In this document: positions 49,152-61,489 of the stretch, piece after piece | Position numbering within the stretch: position 1 is the first letter of the stretch | Layout of the letters: each line of letters starts with the position of its first letter | Source of the DNA: Misgurnus anguillicaudatus | Lineage: Eukaryota; Chordata; Actinopteri; Cypriniformes; Cobitidae | Direction of reading: 5' to 3' | Assembly (NCBI RefSeq): GCF_027580225.2 | Contig: NC_073354.2 | Span: 32,838,501 to 32,902,500, forward strand | DNA: 64,000 nucleotides | The notes under the pieces: generated by a model | The model's input: only the letters and a program-made list of their open reading frames with translations | Databases searched by the model: none | Told to the model about the DNA's origin: nothing | Made by a program: the position numbers and the translations under genes

Positions 49152-49725
49152 TAGGGATGTTCTTATTGACCGGTTAACCGATTTATGACCGATTTAATAT
49201 TATCAGTTCATATTTGTAAGCACACGGTGCATGTCAACATGTGCCTACAGACAATTCGGCACTTTTCTTAATTTGTGAATAGCCTGTAAATGAAGTTATT
49301 GCTGCTTTGATGGCCTGGTAAAGTAATCATTTGTATGAGAAATCATTTGTACTGGATGTGTCACTGTCCATGCTTGAGTATGGTTTGGAAGCTGCACCGA
49401 GGTCCAGACAGAACTTCGCTAATTCCCTCTGTACTAGACTGTGATCATAAACATCTCTTTTTTTGCACAAACAGAGAAAGATGAAGCAAAAGCGAAACTT
49501 TTTGAGATTTGTCCTTCTTTAGAAATGGCCACTGTGGTAGACGAATAAGAGTCCGCCCTCTTTGGACATTAATCTGGACCGATCACATGCTCTTTGATAA
49601 TGTAATGTTGTGTGGTTTTACTGACAACATCAACTGTATTTTTACTCAATGACAATTAAAATTTAAATCTTATCATTTAATGGTTAATGTTCAGTTTACA
49701 AGTTGTGGTCATCATGACATCCCTA
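49152..49725. mobile_element. hAT element, 574 bp
   Basis: TAGGGATGTTCTTATTGACC and CATCATGACATCCCTA are its ends. Flanks ATTTATAT and GTTTATAT differ at one site. No open frame with transposase features. Confidence 0.75.
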
Positions 49726-49864
49726 GTTTATATATTTGTATTATTAATATATTTAACACTATCGATAAGACATTTGCACTAGAAGTTAATCATGGTCCAA
49801 GGTGAGATTTTTTTTGTATGGGAGCAATTTATGGGCCGTTTCTCAGTTGCATTTGTGAATTTTT

Positions 49865-50153
49865 TTTAAAAATGGTAAATGGTAAATGGACTGCATTTAT
49901 ATAGCGCTTTCATAGACCAATGGCCATCCAAAGCGCTTTACAATTTTGCCTCACATTCACCCATTCACTCACACATTCATACACCGACGGCGGGGTCAGC
50001 CAGGCAAGGCGCCATCCAGCTCGTCGGGAGCAGCTGGGGTTAGGTGTCTTGCTCAAGGACACCTCGACACTTGGTCAGGTGGAGCTGGGGATTGAACCAC
50101 CAACCTTTCGATTTGTAGACAACCTACATGAACCACTCAACCACTGCCGCCCC
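49865..50153 (+). mobile_element. abundant fish interspersed repeat (TAAATGG repeats)
   Basis: It starts with direct repeats TGGTAAATGGTAAATGG, then ACTGCATTTATATAGCGCTT and CAAAGCGCTTTACAATT, then a GC-rich body. This is a widespread teleost repeat by memory. Its class, SINE or the tail of a non-LTR retrotransposon, I cannot settle. Confidence 0.55.
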
Positions 50154-50548
50154 GTAAAGGTGCAGTGTGTAGATTTTAGCGGCGTCTAGCAGTGAGATTA
50201 TTAATTGCAACCAACGGCTCAGTCCACCGCTCACCGAAATGCATAGAGAAGCTATGGTTGCCGTAAAAGGACAAACATGTTGTTGTCTAAGTCAAAATAC
50301 AGTAGTGACGAAATACAGTCTGTAGAGCAGTTTGTCTGTTTAGGGCTACTGTAGAAACATGGCGGCACGAAATGGCGACTTCCATGTAAGGGGACCCGGG
50401 ATGTATAAAGATAAAAACGGCTCATACTAAGAGTATAAAAACAATACAGTTCATTATGTAAGGTCTTTATACACCACTGATAATAAAGTTATGTAGATTA
50501 TATTGCATTTCTGCCAAGGGATCCTCCTAAAAGTTACACACTGCTCCT
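50154..50548 (+). mobile_element. MITE, GGTGCAGTGTGTAG end
   Basis: AGGTGCAGTGTGTAGATTTT and AAGTTACACACTGCTCCT are inverted. TTAA (50549-50552) follows and is shared with the next element. A reverse copy lies at 2455-2816. Confidence 0.7.
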
Positions 50549-50552
50549 TTAA

Positions 50553-51808
50553 GGGACACCACTTTTTTTGAAAATATTCTCATTTTCCAGCTCCCCTACA
50601 GTTAAACATTTGATTTTTACAGTTTTGGAATCCATTCAGCTGATCTCCGGGTCTGGCAGTATCACTTTTAGCATAGCTTAGCATAATCCATTGAATCTAA
50701 TTAGTCCATTAGCATCGCGCTCAAATATAACCAAAGAGTTTCAATATTTTTCCTATTTAAAACTTGACTATTCTGTAGTTACATCATGTACGAAGACTGA
50801 CGTAAAATTAAAAGTTTGCGATTTTCTAGGCTGTATGGCTAGGAACTATACTCTCATTCTGGCATAATAATCAAGGACTTTGCTGCCGTAACATGGCTGC
50901 AGAAGGCACAATGATATTGCGCAATGCCCAAAATTAGTCCCCTGCTATTAAAAGTTATCAAGGGGATTATTTTCCGGTGCTGCGCAATATCATTCAGTCC
51001 CTCCAGTAAAACGCGATTGTGCGATCGCGCGATATATAATGCATAATCAGCCAAAGTCCGCATTTTTATGCGGGGCTGCATTTTTTCCAAATACGACGCA
51101 CTTTCGCCGCATTAATTACATATTTCCGCGCGCAAAATATGCGGGGCTTGCATGATTTCATAATCTCCGCATTTTCGTAGCAAAAAGTCACATATATATT
51201 AGCAGAAAGTTGAAAAATGTTGCATTTACTTCCCAAAAGCGCAGCGTGTTCTCTATTGGCATGGGAACGTTATGAAGTGACGTGATTATGTGACGTGAAC
51301 ATCATTGCAGCTTTTGCAAGTTTCCGCAGTTTTTGCAATTTTCGCTAATTCCCGCAATTCCATCACATAAATTGCATAAGTATCCCGCATATTCCATCGC
51401 ATTTTTTAAGAAAACGTGCCGCAAAATCGAGGATTTTTGCTTGCAACAATAACAACAAACTCCGCGTTTTTCTGGAAGGACTGATAATTGCACCTGCTGC
51501 AACCATGGTACGGCTTGGTCCTTGATTATTAGAGAGTATAGTTCCTAGCCATAAAAAACACAACTAAAAAACACAACTTTTAGTTTTACGTCGGTCTTAC
51601 TACACAATGTAACTACTGAAGAGTCAAGTTTCAAATGGTAAAAATATTGAAACTCTTTGGTCATTTTTGAGCGCGATGCTAATGGTCTAATCAGATTCAA
51701 TGAATTAAGCTAAGCTATGCTAAAAGTGATACCGCCAGACCCGGAGATCAGCTGAATGGATTCCAAAATGGTAAAAATCACGTTTTTAACTAGGGGAGCT
51801 GGAAAATA
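50553..51808. mobile_element. long-inverted-repeat TTAA element, right tip lost
   Basis: GGGACACCACTTTTTTTG follows TTAA. Arms contain TTTTAGCATAGCTTAGCATA and its inverse near 51,710. The right end stops at GGGGAGCTGGAAAATAAACA without the expected AGTGTCCCT. It is a relative of 26500-27731 and carries another insertion at 50994. Confidence 0.7.
50994..51484. mobile_element. nested MITE, CAGTCCCTCCAGTAAAACGCG end
   Basis: CAGTCCCTCCAGTAAAACGC and CGCGTTTTTCTGGAAGGACTG are inverted. The interior has many CCGCAT and TTTGCAA motifs. It sits in the loop of the TTAA element. Confidence 0.68.
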
Positions 51809-51984
51809 AACATATTAACATATGACAGGTTCATGGACAGTGGAGAGCCTGAGCCGAGCAATAGAGGTGTAGTTATGGGAGGAGAATGTTGCTGACAAGC
51901 ATAGTTAATTTTCATACCAAAATCTGCCCTAACTGCTTCTGTTTCCATCTTTGAGTTTGTCCCTCTGAAGAATCCCAAAGTGTT

Positions 51985-52335
51985 GTAGAGGTAAAAGGGA
52001 GGGAAAAACTAGGGGAAGGAGGCTGGGAAACTAGAGGGAGGGGTACAGCACGCTCCGGGAGGAAAGAGGAGGGAAGGTTTAGTCCCGGTGTGGAGTTTGC
52101 TGGGAATCAACGTTAAAAGTTCACCTAAAGTGTTGCGTCTGGAGAAAGTTATGTAAGAGTCTGATTGTGGTATTTCCCACTTTGGCTTGTGATATTTGCC
52201 ATATGGTGTTGTAGCATGTAGCTCAGGAGTCTCTCCTCAATAGACCTGCCTGCGTTCAAGAGTTGGTGAAGTTTCCCGGACCACTGTTAGTTGCTTCTTC
52301 GGTTCTTAGCTCGCTGACATAACTCCAGAGCGGCC
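51985..52335 (+). promoter_or_regulatory. candidate internal afdn promoter and 5' UTR
   Basis: This interval in the last intron is free of recognisable repeats. It starts with a G/A-rich block (about 51,985-52,085), then ordinary sequence leading into an ATG at 52336. An in-frame TGA at 52315 and the absence of an ATG in the 50 bp before 52336 suit a 5' UTR. No TATA box is seen. Reading it as a promoter is inference. Confidence 0.35.
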
Positions 52336-52368
52336 ATGTGGTTTTCTGTGGTCGGGAAAAAAGACCCG
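52336..52368 (+). CDS. candidate alternative first coding exon (MWFSVVGKKDP)
   Basis: The ATG sits in GCGGCCATG with G at -3, an in-frame TGA lies 21 bp upstream, and 11 codons lead to a strong donor, CCG|GTAAGC, in phase 0. The next afdn exon (GAGQ) must be entered in phase 0 because exon 22 ends in phase 0, so the two are compatible. Such a transcript would lack RA, FHA and DIL and the GLGF half of PDZ but could keep the C-terminal half. It could instead belong to another gene to the right, or be chance. Confidence 0.35.
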
Positions 52369-52369
52369 G

Positions 52370-54326
52370 TAAGCTTGGCATTAAGTCTTGTGTGTGGTTT
52401 ATGAGTGTAAATGAAATGCTGATTGATGTATGAGCTTTGGTGAATGAATGAGAGTCCTTTTAAGTTTGGCATTGGGTTAAGTTACAGTGCAGTTGGGATA
52501 TGGATGTTGAAGAATTAGTTATGTTTTTAATACAGATATGTCAAACAATAGAAATGTAAAAGAAGCACTTGGACATTTGCTGACGTTTTACTTCTGTGTG
52601 TTTTGCATTAGTTAATATGTTGAGTTTTTGCCAATGTAAACAAAGTCATGCGACTAACCGCACAAATGTGTGTGCACATGACACACGTGATAGATTTTCT
52701 GTGTCAAATATACATCTGTACACGAGAAAAAAGTGCTTCAAGTGTATGTTGTCGATTTATTATTATTATTATCCATTTGTTTTGAGTATAAACAAGCGAG
52801 TTAATCTGCAAAGCAATGAAACGAATGTATTAAAGATACATTCTCATAATGAATAAAATCAATATTTTTAAGTTTGCAGTATATACATACCAAATGCTAT
52901 AAATCCTTTCGAAACACAAGTGTAGTGTCATACAGTAGTTTGAGTAAGTGTGCACCGTGTTATCTTATTATCAGTGTTACAGGGTTAATGATTACGAGCT
53001 CTGAACATTGAGTTCTTGTGTATCCTGCTGTCTGTAACTCATCATCACTCGTTGCAAACAATCCGGTGCGGTAAATCCAGCTGGGGTGCCGTGAAGGCGG
53101 CCCGGCTTCTTTTCCCGGGCTTGATCTGCTCAGGTTGCAGATGTTTGTGTGATAACAACTCTGTTGGGACAGTGTTGAGTTTCAGAAGGAAGAACAAGGG
53201 GAAATCCTGACCTCTTGCACTTCACGAAGGCGAAAGAGCCAACTTGAACTTTTCTTATGTTTGTTTTACATTTTTAAGAGAACGAATGTCTGCTACTGTA
53301 CAAGAACCTGCATCTTTGTGGTTTTTCCTCCTGTTTTATCTGATAACCCATCTTGCCCAAGCCATGTGAACTTATTTTTTGTTTGTTTGTATACTTTGGT
53401 AGTACAATAGCTCATTTGCTTCCTTTTCTGTAAGCATCTGATCTCATATACAACAACAATAGAAGGATGTGGCTCCCATCCTGAAGACTGCAAAGTGGAG
53501 TCCAGTCTCTGATGTCTGTTTTTCCTAATCTCCCTGTACCTGCTTCATGTGTTTATTATATGGACTGATATAACCCATTAAAAATGAAATATTGATATGA
53601 ACCGAATGCTCTTGGCACATATCATATTCTCATTAAATACGTTCGCTTTAAATCGGCTTAATTCCAGCCTCTGGGCTTTCAGAAATACTGCTTTGTTTGA
53701 TAAATCCATTAAGAGTCTGATAAAAATTTATTTACAAGAAAACATGTCATACTTGCAGTGATGGCATTACCATTTTTTTTCCGTAGGGATTCCGGAGGTG
53801 ACTTTCCAGTGTTTTACATTTGTTCCCTGGGCACTTGACATTTTGAACTTTATTATGGTTTAGGATATGATCTTTGCTGTAGTAGCTGCTTTAAAGTTTA
53901 TTCACTTCAAAGTGAAACCTGAAAGGAGATGTTTCAGACTGTCAGCTTGTGTTTATTATGATCACATTTTAGACTTTTTTACCCCCCTTCAGTTTTTTTA
54001 TTTGAGAATTGTGGCCCATGGGACATTTCCATAAATTTCTATCTACTGTTTTTTTATATTATATTATGAAGGAATGTAGTAGTATACGGGAGACCAGTTG
54101 TACAGATTAGCAAAACGTCAAGAATTTTTTGCACTACCGGTTAAAAGTTTAGAGTCAGTTGACTGACATGTTTCTCATAAATAATAAATAATATTATTAA
54201 ATATAATATATTAAATAACTTGATTAAAATAAATAAAAGGAACATTTTGTTTTATAAATATTGGTTTTTAAAGTTTTTCTCGATCGTTTTGGTGCATTTC
54301 TGGAATCATATTTATATGACGTACAC
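52370..54326. other. intron 22, repeat-poor stretch
   Basis: After the candidate first exon there are about 1.9 kb without recognisable transposon ends or coding sequence. It is a reasonable place for regulatory elements, but none is identified. Confidence 0.35.
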
Positions 54327-54517
54327 CAGGGTTCTCCAACCCTGCTCCTCGTGAGTTGCCGTTCTGCAGATTTTAGCTGCAACCCCAATCAAACACAGGT
54401 GAACCAACTAATCAAGGTGTTCAGGGTTGCTTGATAATTACAGACATGTGTTGGAGCTGGGTTGGACCTGAAGTCTGCAGGATGGTAGCTCACCAGGAGC
54501 AGGGTTGGAGACACCTG
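54327..54517. mobile_element. hAT MITE, 191 bp, 8-bp duplication
   Basis: CAGGGTTCTCCAACCCTGCT and AGCAGGGTTGGAGACACCTG are ends. Flanks ACGTACAC and ATGTACAC differ by one C to T change at a CpG. Confidence 0.85.
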
Positions 54518-54589
54518 ATGTACACACTAAAAGCGAATTCAACAATTTTGCGCAAGTAGATTACATGCAAAGATGCAAATGAAGAACTC

Positions 54590-55303
54590 TTTTCCAAAAC
54601 GCCATAAACGCCATTTTTAAAAAATATGAGTTTGTCATGTCATTTGGCTGTGTATTGAACCTATTCACTGCTCCATGAACGTTTTATGCCAAATCACTAC
54701 ATTTCCTTGTTAAAATGTAGGTACAAGATGCCATTCTTTTCCAAAACGTGATAAGCGCCGGAGCCTATTTTAGCCTAAACGCGATTTATCCTCTCGACCA
54801 ATCAGAATTCGATGAGCGTTCGACGCAATCCAATGGCGGCGCTCTGAACAGATGTTTGTTTATGTTCATTCATTACTCAAAATGAGGATTAATGTCATGT
54901 TAATACATCATCCGGAAAATGTACCCGTTTGCAAGGCGATCTTCATCAAAGTGTTTGGTATGTACAACTTTCGTTTCAGAACTGGCTCGTTTAATACCGT
55001 TTTGTACGTTCGCGATAAAGTTTTTTTTCCTGTGAAGAAACCAGCTAACGTAACATGAAAAGATAGTTCGATAGGCTGCTGATAGACAGACTGGTGTTTG
55101 ATACATGGACCATGATAAGGTGCTATCGAAGATTGTGTGTAGTGCAAAAGTACAAAATGTGGCTAGTGAACAATCCAGGGACATCTGTAAAGTTGTGCTT
55201 TTTGGATTGGACATTATGAGCGGGTTGTTACATTGTATGTCATTGAGAGATCGAGGGGAGCTCGCTGTGTGTGCGTGTGAGGTTAATACAACTGTGTGTA
55301 GAC

Positions 55304-55337
<34 letters not shown>

Positions 55338-55825
55338 GAGCGAGAGAGAGAGAGAGAGAGAGAGATGTGAAATATATTGAGCAAAAGAGGTTCCTACCGC
55401 CCTGCTAAGGAGAAAACTGAAATGGTGGAGGGAGTAATAGCAAGTTAGTTATGTGTAATTCTGTTTATTTTATACTGGCTCCAATGTATATCACAATCTG
55501 AATAATTTACTTATTCATTTATAGTATGAAGAGTCCCTGAGTATATGTTGCATTTTCTCTTATTTGTGTTTTTTAAAGAAAAAACATACATTTATGGAAA
55601 AAATGTATGGACTTATAGCGTTTTGAAAGAAAAATTAACTTTCAATTTATAATCAACAATATTGTTGTTTGATTTAATAATCATTATTCAACATGTTCAG
55701 ACTGAGCAAAAAACAATTTTAACAGAATAAGTTGAATATTCACAAAATGTGTGGGTCTAGTTAAAAAATTTACTTTTTCTGAAAACTATTGAAATGGATT
55801 TATAGCGTTTTGGAAAAGAGCTCTT
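54590..55825. mobile_element. element nested in a CpG-rich MITE
   Basis: GAAGAACTCTTTTCCAAAAC and GTTTTGGAAAAGAGCTCTTC are inverted ends. The surrounding pieces (54,530-54,589 and 55,826-56,010) are halves of a unit like 32,600-32,870. It contains a (GA)n tract. Confidence 0.68.
55304..55365. repeat. (GA)n microsatellite with GC interruptions
   Basis: About 30 GA units broken by two GCGA steps. Confidence 0.95.
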
Positions 55826-56592
55826 CAAATAGACACAAACTTGCGCAAGGCGATGCGAATGACAAGGTGCAACTGCTGCGAAAACACCCGCTATTCACCT
55901 CAAACGAGTCTTCGCGCAAGTTGAAAATATTCAACTCTATTGAAAAATTAGCATGACACAAAGTTAAATCTCGGAAGTAATCTGGAGCAAAGTGTATATG
56001 CACCATTAAAGTTTGCAAAATAAACATCCTGGATCAAGGATGTTCTACAAAATCCTTAGTTAATCTCTCAAAAGTACATTTTTACGGCATTTGTTCAAGT
56101 GCTTGTGTCGTTGTTCAAGAACAAGACATTCGAAATGTTTAGCCATGTTTTTAATATACTAAGTGTACACAATTATACATGTCAGTATTTTCTGATGTAA
56201 ACGGTAGACGAATTAATACTTTCACCTTTTTACTGTAAACAAATTACAAAATAAAAAATTACAAAATAAAGGTACACTTAGAAATTCAAAAATTTCTATA
56301 ACTCAAGATTCACTTGACAGCAGTTTATCACAAAAACTATGGAAAACATGCTTACAGTAACAGATTATGACACAAAGGTCAACAATTTTGCATGTCATGA
56401 CTTATGCGATAAACCAATTATTAAATGTTTTCAGGTTTAAGACTATTCAACCGAAACCAATATAATGTATTGCGATTATAACAACATAAATGTAGCACAG
56501 AGTTTTCAATTTGTCCAAAACAATGAGAGTTTGCTTATGTTGTGCATAACTTACTTGATGATGTTTTAAAAAGTAATTTCTGAAAATGTTTA

Positions 56593-57176
56593 GTGCTGAG
56601 CAAAGATTAATCGCGATTAATCGTATACAAAATAAAAGTGAATTTTTGCATAATATATGAGTGTGTGCTATGTGTAATTATTATGTATACATAAATTCAC
56701 ACACATTCATGTTATGTATTTAAGAAACATTTACATGTGTGTATATATATATATATATATTTATATATTCTATATTATACATAAATAAAAACAAAATTAT
56801 ATATATTTTTTCTAAAATGTATATATGTATGTCTGTGTGTTTAAATATACATAATATACTTTATAGGCCATCATTTAGGACTAAAGCAGCTGATATCAAT
56901 TAGTACTGATAGGGAGCATGGTTTGTCTCTCAATAATGACAGATTTCAGGTGATGATCTGGCTTTCTATGCCATTTTGCACTTTGTTCTCTTCATGTGCT
57001 CAATACTTATTCCCTATGTCATTTCACTTTATTTATTATGACTCAACCTGTATACTTAAATGTCCCTTACTGATAAAAAATGCTTGTGTGTCAAATACGT
57101 ATTTTCCCCGCTGTATTATGCAAAAATTCACATTTATTTTGTATGAGCTTAATCATGATTAATCCTTGCCCAGCAC
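56593..57176. mobile_element. foldback MITE, AGTGCTGAGCAAAG ends, copy 3
   Basis: AGTGCTGAGCAAAGATTAAT and GATTAATCCTTGCCCAGCACT are inverted, with the ATACAAAATAAAAGT motif and its inverse inward. It is longer than its relatives because about 240 bp of other sequence (56,860-57,110) sits near the right end. Confidence 0.72.
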
Positions 57177-57192
57177 TAGTTATATTATAAAC

Positions 57193-57700
57193 TGCAAAGG
57201 GCATATATTATGCAAAATCCACTTTTACAAGGTGTTTAGACATAAATGTGTGTTTACAGTGTGTGAACACAACCACCCTACAATAAACAAATTAACCCTC
57301 TCCTTTTTTAATTTCCATTAACGAAAAGCAGTCTCATTAGACATGCTGTTTTGATTCTCTTGTTAATGTGACCTCACACTGATAAAGCCCCACAAACAGC
57401 CACTGACTGACTGCTACATTTTACCCAAAATGTGTTTGTTAGCATGTTGTAGCATTAATGCGGCTAAAGATACTATTGTCTCAGACTGTATTCACCATAA
57501 TTAGATATATTTTAACTGAAAGCGCTCACGGTCTCTTTTTTTAAGAGAGTGAGGAGATATAGCTCATTTGCATTTAAAGTTACAGGCACAAAAGTAGCAC
57601 TTTTTCTGCTCCCGCCAAAAAAGGGGCATTTTGGACATGCTAGAATTCATTATTTGTGGGGTATTTTGAGCTGAAACATTACAGATACAGCTAAACATTC
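57193..57700. mobile_element. TTAA-type MITE fragment
   Basis: AAAGGGCATATATTATGCAA and CCACTTTTACAAGGTGTTT match the element at 8393 in the same order. Later motifs AGCTCATTTGCATTTAAA and GGTATTTTGAGCTGAAAC match 640-1415. The right end is not found. Confidence 0.55.
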
Positions 57701-58980
57701 AGAGGTTAAGAGACGGCCAAAACAAAGCTGTCCTCTCAACACGGTCAGAGGACCATGAACAAGACAGACTTCTTTGTTTGGTATTTCTTAACTGAAGCAA
57801 GACGTCTAGAGGCTGCACATCAAGCCCAAATGGAGGTCACACAGACGTCAAGACCATCGGCTAAAAGCAGATCATTACTGAAAAGCCTTTTGTTTTAGTT
57901 GTAATATTTTGCACCCACCATTAGCCTCAGCAGTCCATATTTCTTTCAGCTGTCTAGACTTGACTGTAAGAACCGAGCACACACTTCAGTCCCGGCTGCT
58001 TTTGTATTTGTTGTGGGTGATTAAACAGAGCAGGAAATGATGGTGGCGGGTAAGGTTTCAGCGCCTTGGATGAATAGATGTATTTTCTGGTTTTCAAGCG
58101 CACTGTTAGGTTCTTCGTTTTGGTCAAAGGTCAGGAAGGTCAGGCACTTTTCTCCCTGGGACTGCCACTCATTCATTCACTCTCACGCGTGCAGCACGCG
58201 GCAGACTTCGGTCTCAATTCGCATCGCATCCACAACCCCAAACATTTAACGGCAAGCTGTGCATTTTAGTTCTGTCTTTGATCAATCATTTTTTTGTGGA
58301 GTTTAAAGTCTTGTCTAGCTGGGTTTTCAATTTCCTGTATTTGCAACGGCAGGTTCGGAAAGTTTTTCCCATGCAGGAAGCGTCAGGGTGGGGCCTGGAA
58401 GCTCTAGATTTTGTTTGCTTGGTTGTATCACATCAAAGCTATCTGGATTTCTGTGGTTTCATCATCTGCACAAATTCCTGTTATCAGTAAACCCCTTCAA
58501 AACGTTATTTAGTCTCTGGTAATGTGTAACGTCTGCACCGCAGATGCAAACATATATTTGCGTGCAGTCAGTGTGCAGAGTTAATAAGACCGGACAGTCA
58601 TATTTGTGATGTACAGTCGTGTAATAGGAATATTATTCTGTCCAGCCTCAGGCCTGCAGTTAGACACTCATGTTTACTGACCTTTAACTCTGACACACTA
58701 AAAGACTCGCATGCTATCGTGCAACAAATAAACGTAGGGATAATGGCTTTGGGTTTTGCTCATGCTGCTGTTAAATATTATTTACAGTGTGAATGCATGC
58801 TCACATTTGAATATGCCAGGACGTATTGACTACCAAATTATATATTTGTCTCAGAGCTGTGAATTCGGCTCCTGGCAGAAAGATGAGAGAAAAGACAACC
58901 ACACCTAGAATAAGATCTCATGTGCATGAATGGCGCACACGCTCAGCTCAAAACACGATTACAGTTATTTAACTGTTGTT
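57701..58980. other. intron 22, repeat-poor stretch
   Basis: No paired transposon ends and no supported exon. ATGATGGTGGCGG followed by GTAAGG at 58037 looks like an exon end but has no supporting context. Confidence 0.35.
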
Positions 58981-60117
58981 ATGGGGGAGAGCAGGGCACT
59001 ACCTAACGCTTTTTGGTTTTGGCTCAATCATTCAAAAAATATTTGAGTTTGATTAATTATATTTTTACACAAGCAACGCACACATCTCTGCTACAAATGA
59101 ACATTTGAAGTTTGTTTCTAGTACTTACCATTGTTGAACAATAACACCAAACATGACAGAAGTGCAAATGTTACAACTTACCCCATAGGTGGGGTTAATA
59201 GTAACAGGCAGGGGGTTAGTTGTAACGCTTGTTAAAAATTAAGTTTGCAGGCAAATATTTCAATACTGTTTTGTCTATATACTTGAAGTGGATATTGTTT
59301 ATATATCTGTCTATAATAGACATCCACACTGTATTTATTCTTGCAGCCTTTTTCTAACAATAGTTTGATTATAAATGGATAAAAAGGTCTAAATATGAGA
59401 GAAAAAGCAGCACAATTATGACAAAAAAAATGTTTTATACGTGACACAGTCTGTAATAACCATACTACAGTTTCAAAATCAAATTCTGAGATAATGAGCA
59501 TCAAAGTCTAATTTTAGCCATTCATTTCATTATGATTTCAATCGTTGACGTGACCTTATTCAATTAATATTAAAGATATGACCAAAAATACATTTGACAC
59601 GCAATTTTTGATAAGACGGCACATTTATTTTGTTGGCTGCCAGCAATCATTCGTGTGTAGCCTATTTAAAACAACGACAAGAATTAGGCTAACATTTTCT
59701 TATCGTAAGTGCTGACTTAGTTGATAACACAGCGTTACTATTAACCCCGCTGGGTCAAAATATTTTCAAGCCCAAAAAAGTAACTAAGAGCTGCAGACAT
59801 ATTTCAAAACGATGCTGTGTTTTAGTCAACAAGAAACTGATTAATATGACATATATCATTGGATTTGGTATCTTACACACCCAACTTAGAAACCAAAAAA
59901 AAACATATGATGAAAAAATTTACTTACATGCCACCAAAACATTCGCTCATCAACTCTCTGGAAAAACATTATACATTTCCAATAATTTGTGGAAGATCGT
60001 CTTTTGGCAGCGTGAAAAAAATACCGGAAAATCAAAATGCTCAACCTTGTGCAACAATGTAAACAGTCCATGTTACAACTAACCCTGCATTAGTTTTTTG
60101 CCCCGCACACCCTTACT
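58981..60117 (-). mobile_element. 1.1-kb DNA element, inverted partner of 5973-7235
   Basis: Reversed, it matches the element at 5,973 over its length: GTTAGTTGTAAC motifs, GCAAATATTTCAATACTGTT, and the end TTTTTGCCCCGCACACCC. It lacks the nested 201-bp MITE found in the partner. No transposase. Confidence 0.7.
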
Positions 60118-60651
60118 GTATCAAAATACGATATGTTGTGATATTGATTCTCTCGCCTGATGATACCGTGTTTGCCGATACGATCTACGTATCATATTTA
60201 GATGGTGTACAACAGCAGAAACAAAAGCAGTGTCTCGTTTCAGAGGCTGCAACCTTTGCATCCTCTGAAGGATGCGGTATATGAAGTGTCCTCAGCCTAG
60301 AATGAATCGAGACGTCCTTCGTAGGACAAGTGGACAAAAAAGAAACGTGAAATATTATGTTGCTATGTCAAAATACATACAGATACATCTCATAAATCCT
60401 CCGAATTCCTGTAAAAGAAGGTTGCATTCGGAGTGTCCTACGTGAGACAGCCTTATGACGTATGCAGCCTTCGAATGCGACCTCCAGAGGATGCAGCACA
60501 ATAAAACGAGACACAGCTAACTGCCCACCACTGCTTTGTTACTGCATTGCATGCGTTGCGTGAACATAATGGTACATCATATTGATATTATACGCACGGC
60601 ATCGATGCATCATAACGTTAGACATTTGATCAATGCATTGTTACACCCCTA
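60118..60651. mobile_element. hAT-like remnant with nested MITE
   Basis: TATCAAAATACGATATG at the left and CATTGTTACACCCCTA at the right suggest a hAT-like frame. Within it, GTGTCTCGTTTCAGAGGCTG and AAAACGAGACACAGC (about 60,231-60,520) bound a second element with ATCCTCTGAAGGATGC. Confidence 0.5.
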
Positions 60652-61489
60652 CTAGTATACTCTATTCTTATTGCTCATTTGGGGTCATAGTTACTTGAAA
60701 TGTCTGTGCTATTAGTTTGGATGTGACCTAATTTGGATAGATATAGTAGCTATGAACATACTGACATTTTAACATGCTCAAAGTCTCTTTAATCTTCAGA
60801 GTAACATAAATCAGCAGAGGTTTGAAACAAGAATCTCAAAAAAGAAAAAAGTGTAGCAAAATCCAATTTAAAGACTTGAATAGGTCTTTAGTAAGCTGTA
60901 ATGAACTCTTTGTCGCTATCACCTCTTTTTGTTTTAAAACGGCAGCAATTAGTCCTCTTGTTAACACGCATCTGGTTTTTGTCAGCGATTTTTGCAAACT
61001 TTACTGCTTTTCATGTTCTGTGTGCTAGATACGGTGAATTGTTTTAGCTTTGATCAAAGCAGGTTTAATTTGGGTTTTCCTGAGGATGGCTGCAGGTCAA
61101 CTGAGAGGCTCAGGGCGCGAGCTCTCCTGCTGGGCCTGCATTAGGCTCCTGCATCAGGCAGCGTGGAACCTCCCTCCCTTAGAAGTTAACCTCAGGGCTT
61201 CTCATGTTTCTCTCACTCTTTAATGTGGCGAGACTGGTTTCTGAGTGGTTGTTTCTCATCGCTGTGTAATATGTACTTTCAAAGCCCAATCAAAGATGTT
61301 TCGGGCTTTGCCAGGCGACAGGTATCTCCCTCAGGACTTAGACGAGTTGAAACTTTAAAGCTTCCCACCAGCACAACACTGAGAATAAAAACAGCGGCAT
61401 GTATTTATACAACCTAATTATCTGGTGATATTAGAGAGTCAGTGTCCTGTAATACAGAATGTTGTAGACCAGCTAACCCAATATCTAAA

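Noticed and set aside
49865..50153. tRNA-derived SINE head
   Set aside because: I could not find A-box and B-box promoter motifs at the right spacing, so the repeat is left unclassified.
58021..58050. Possible first exon ending ATGATGGTGGCGG|GTAAGG
   Set aside because: Phase does not match entry to the next afdn exon, and there is no supporting promoter context.
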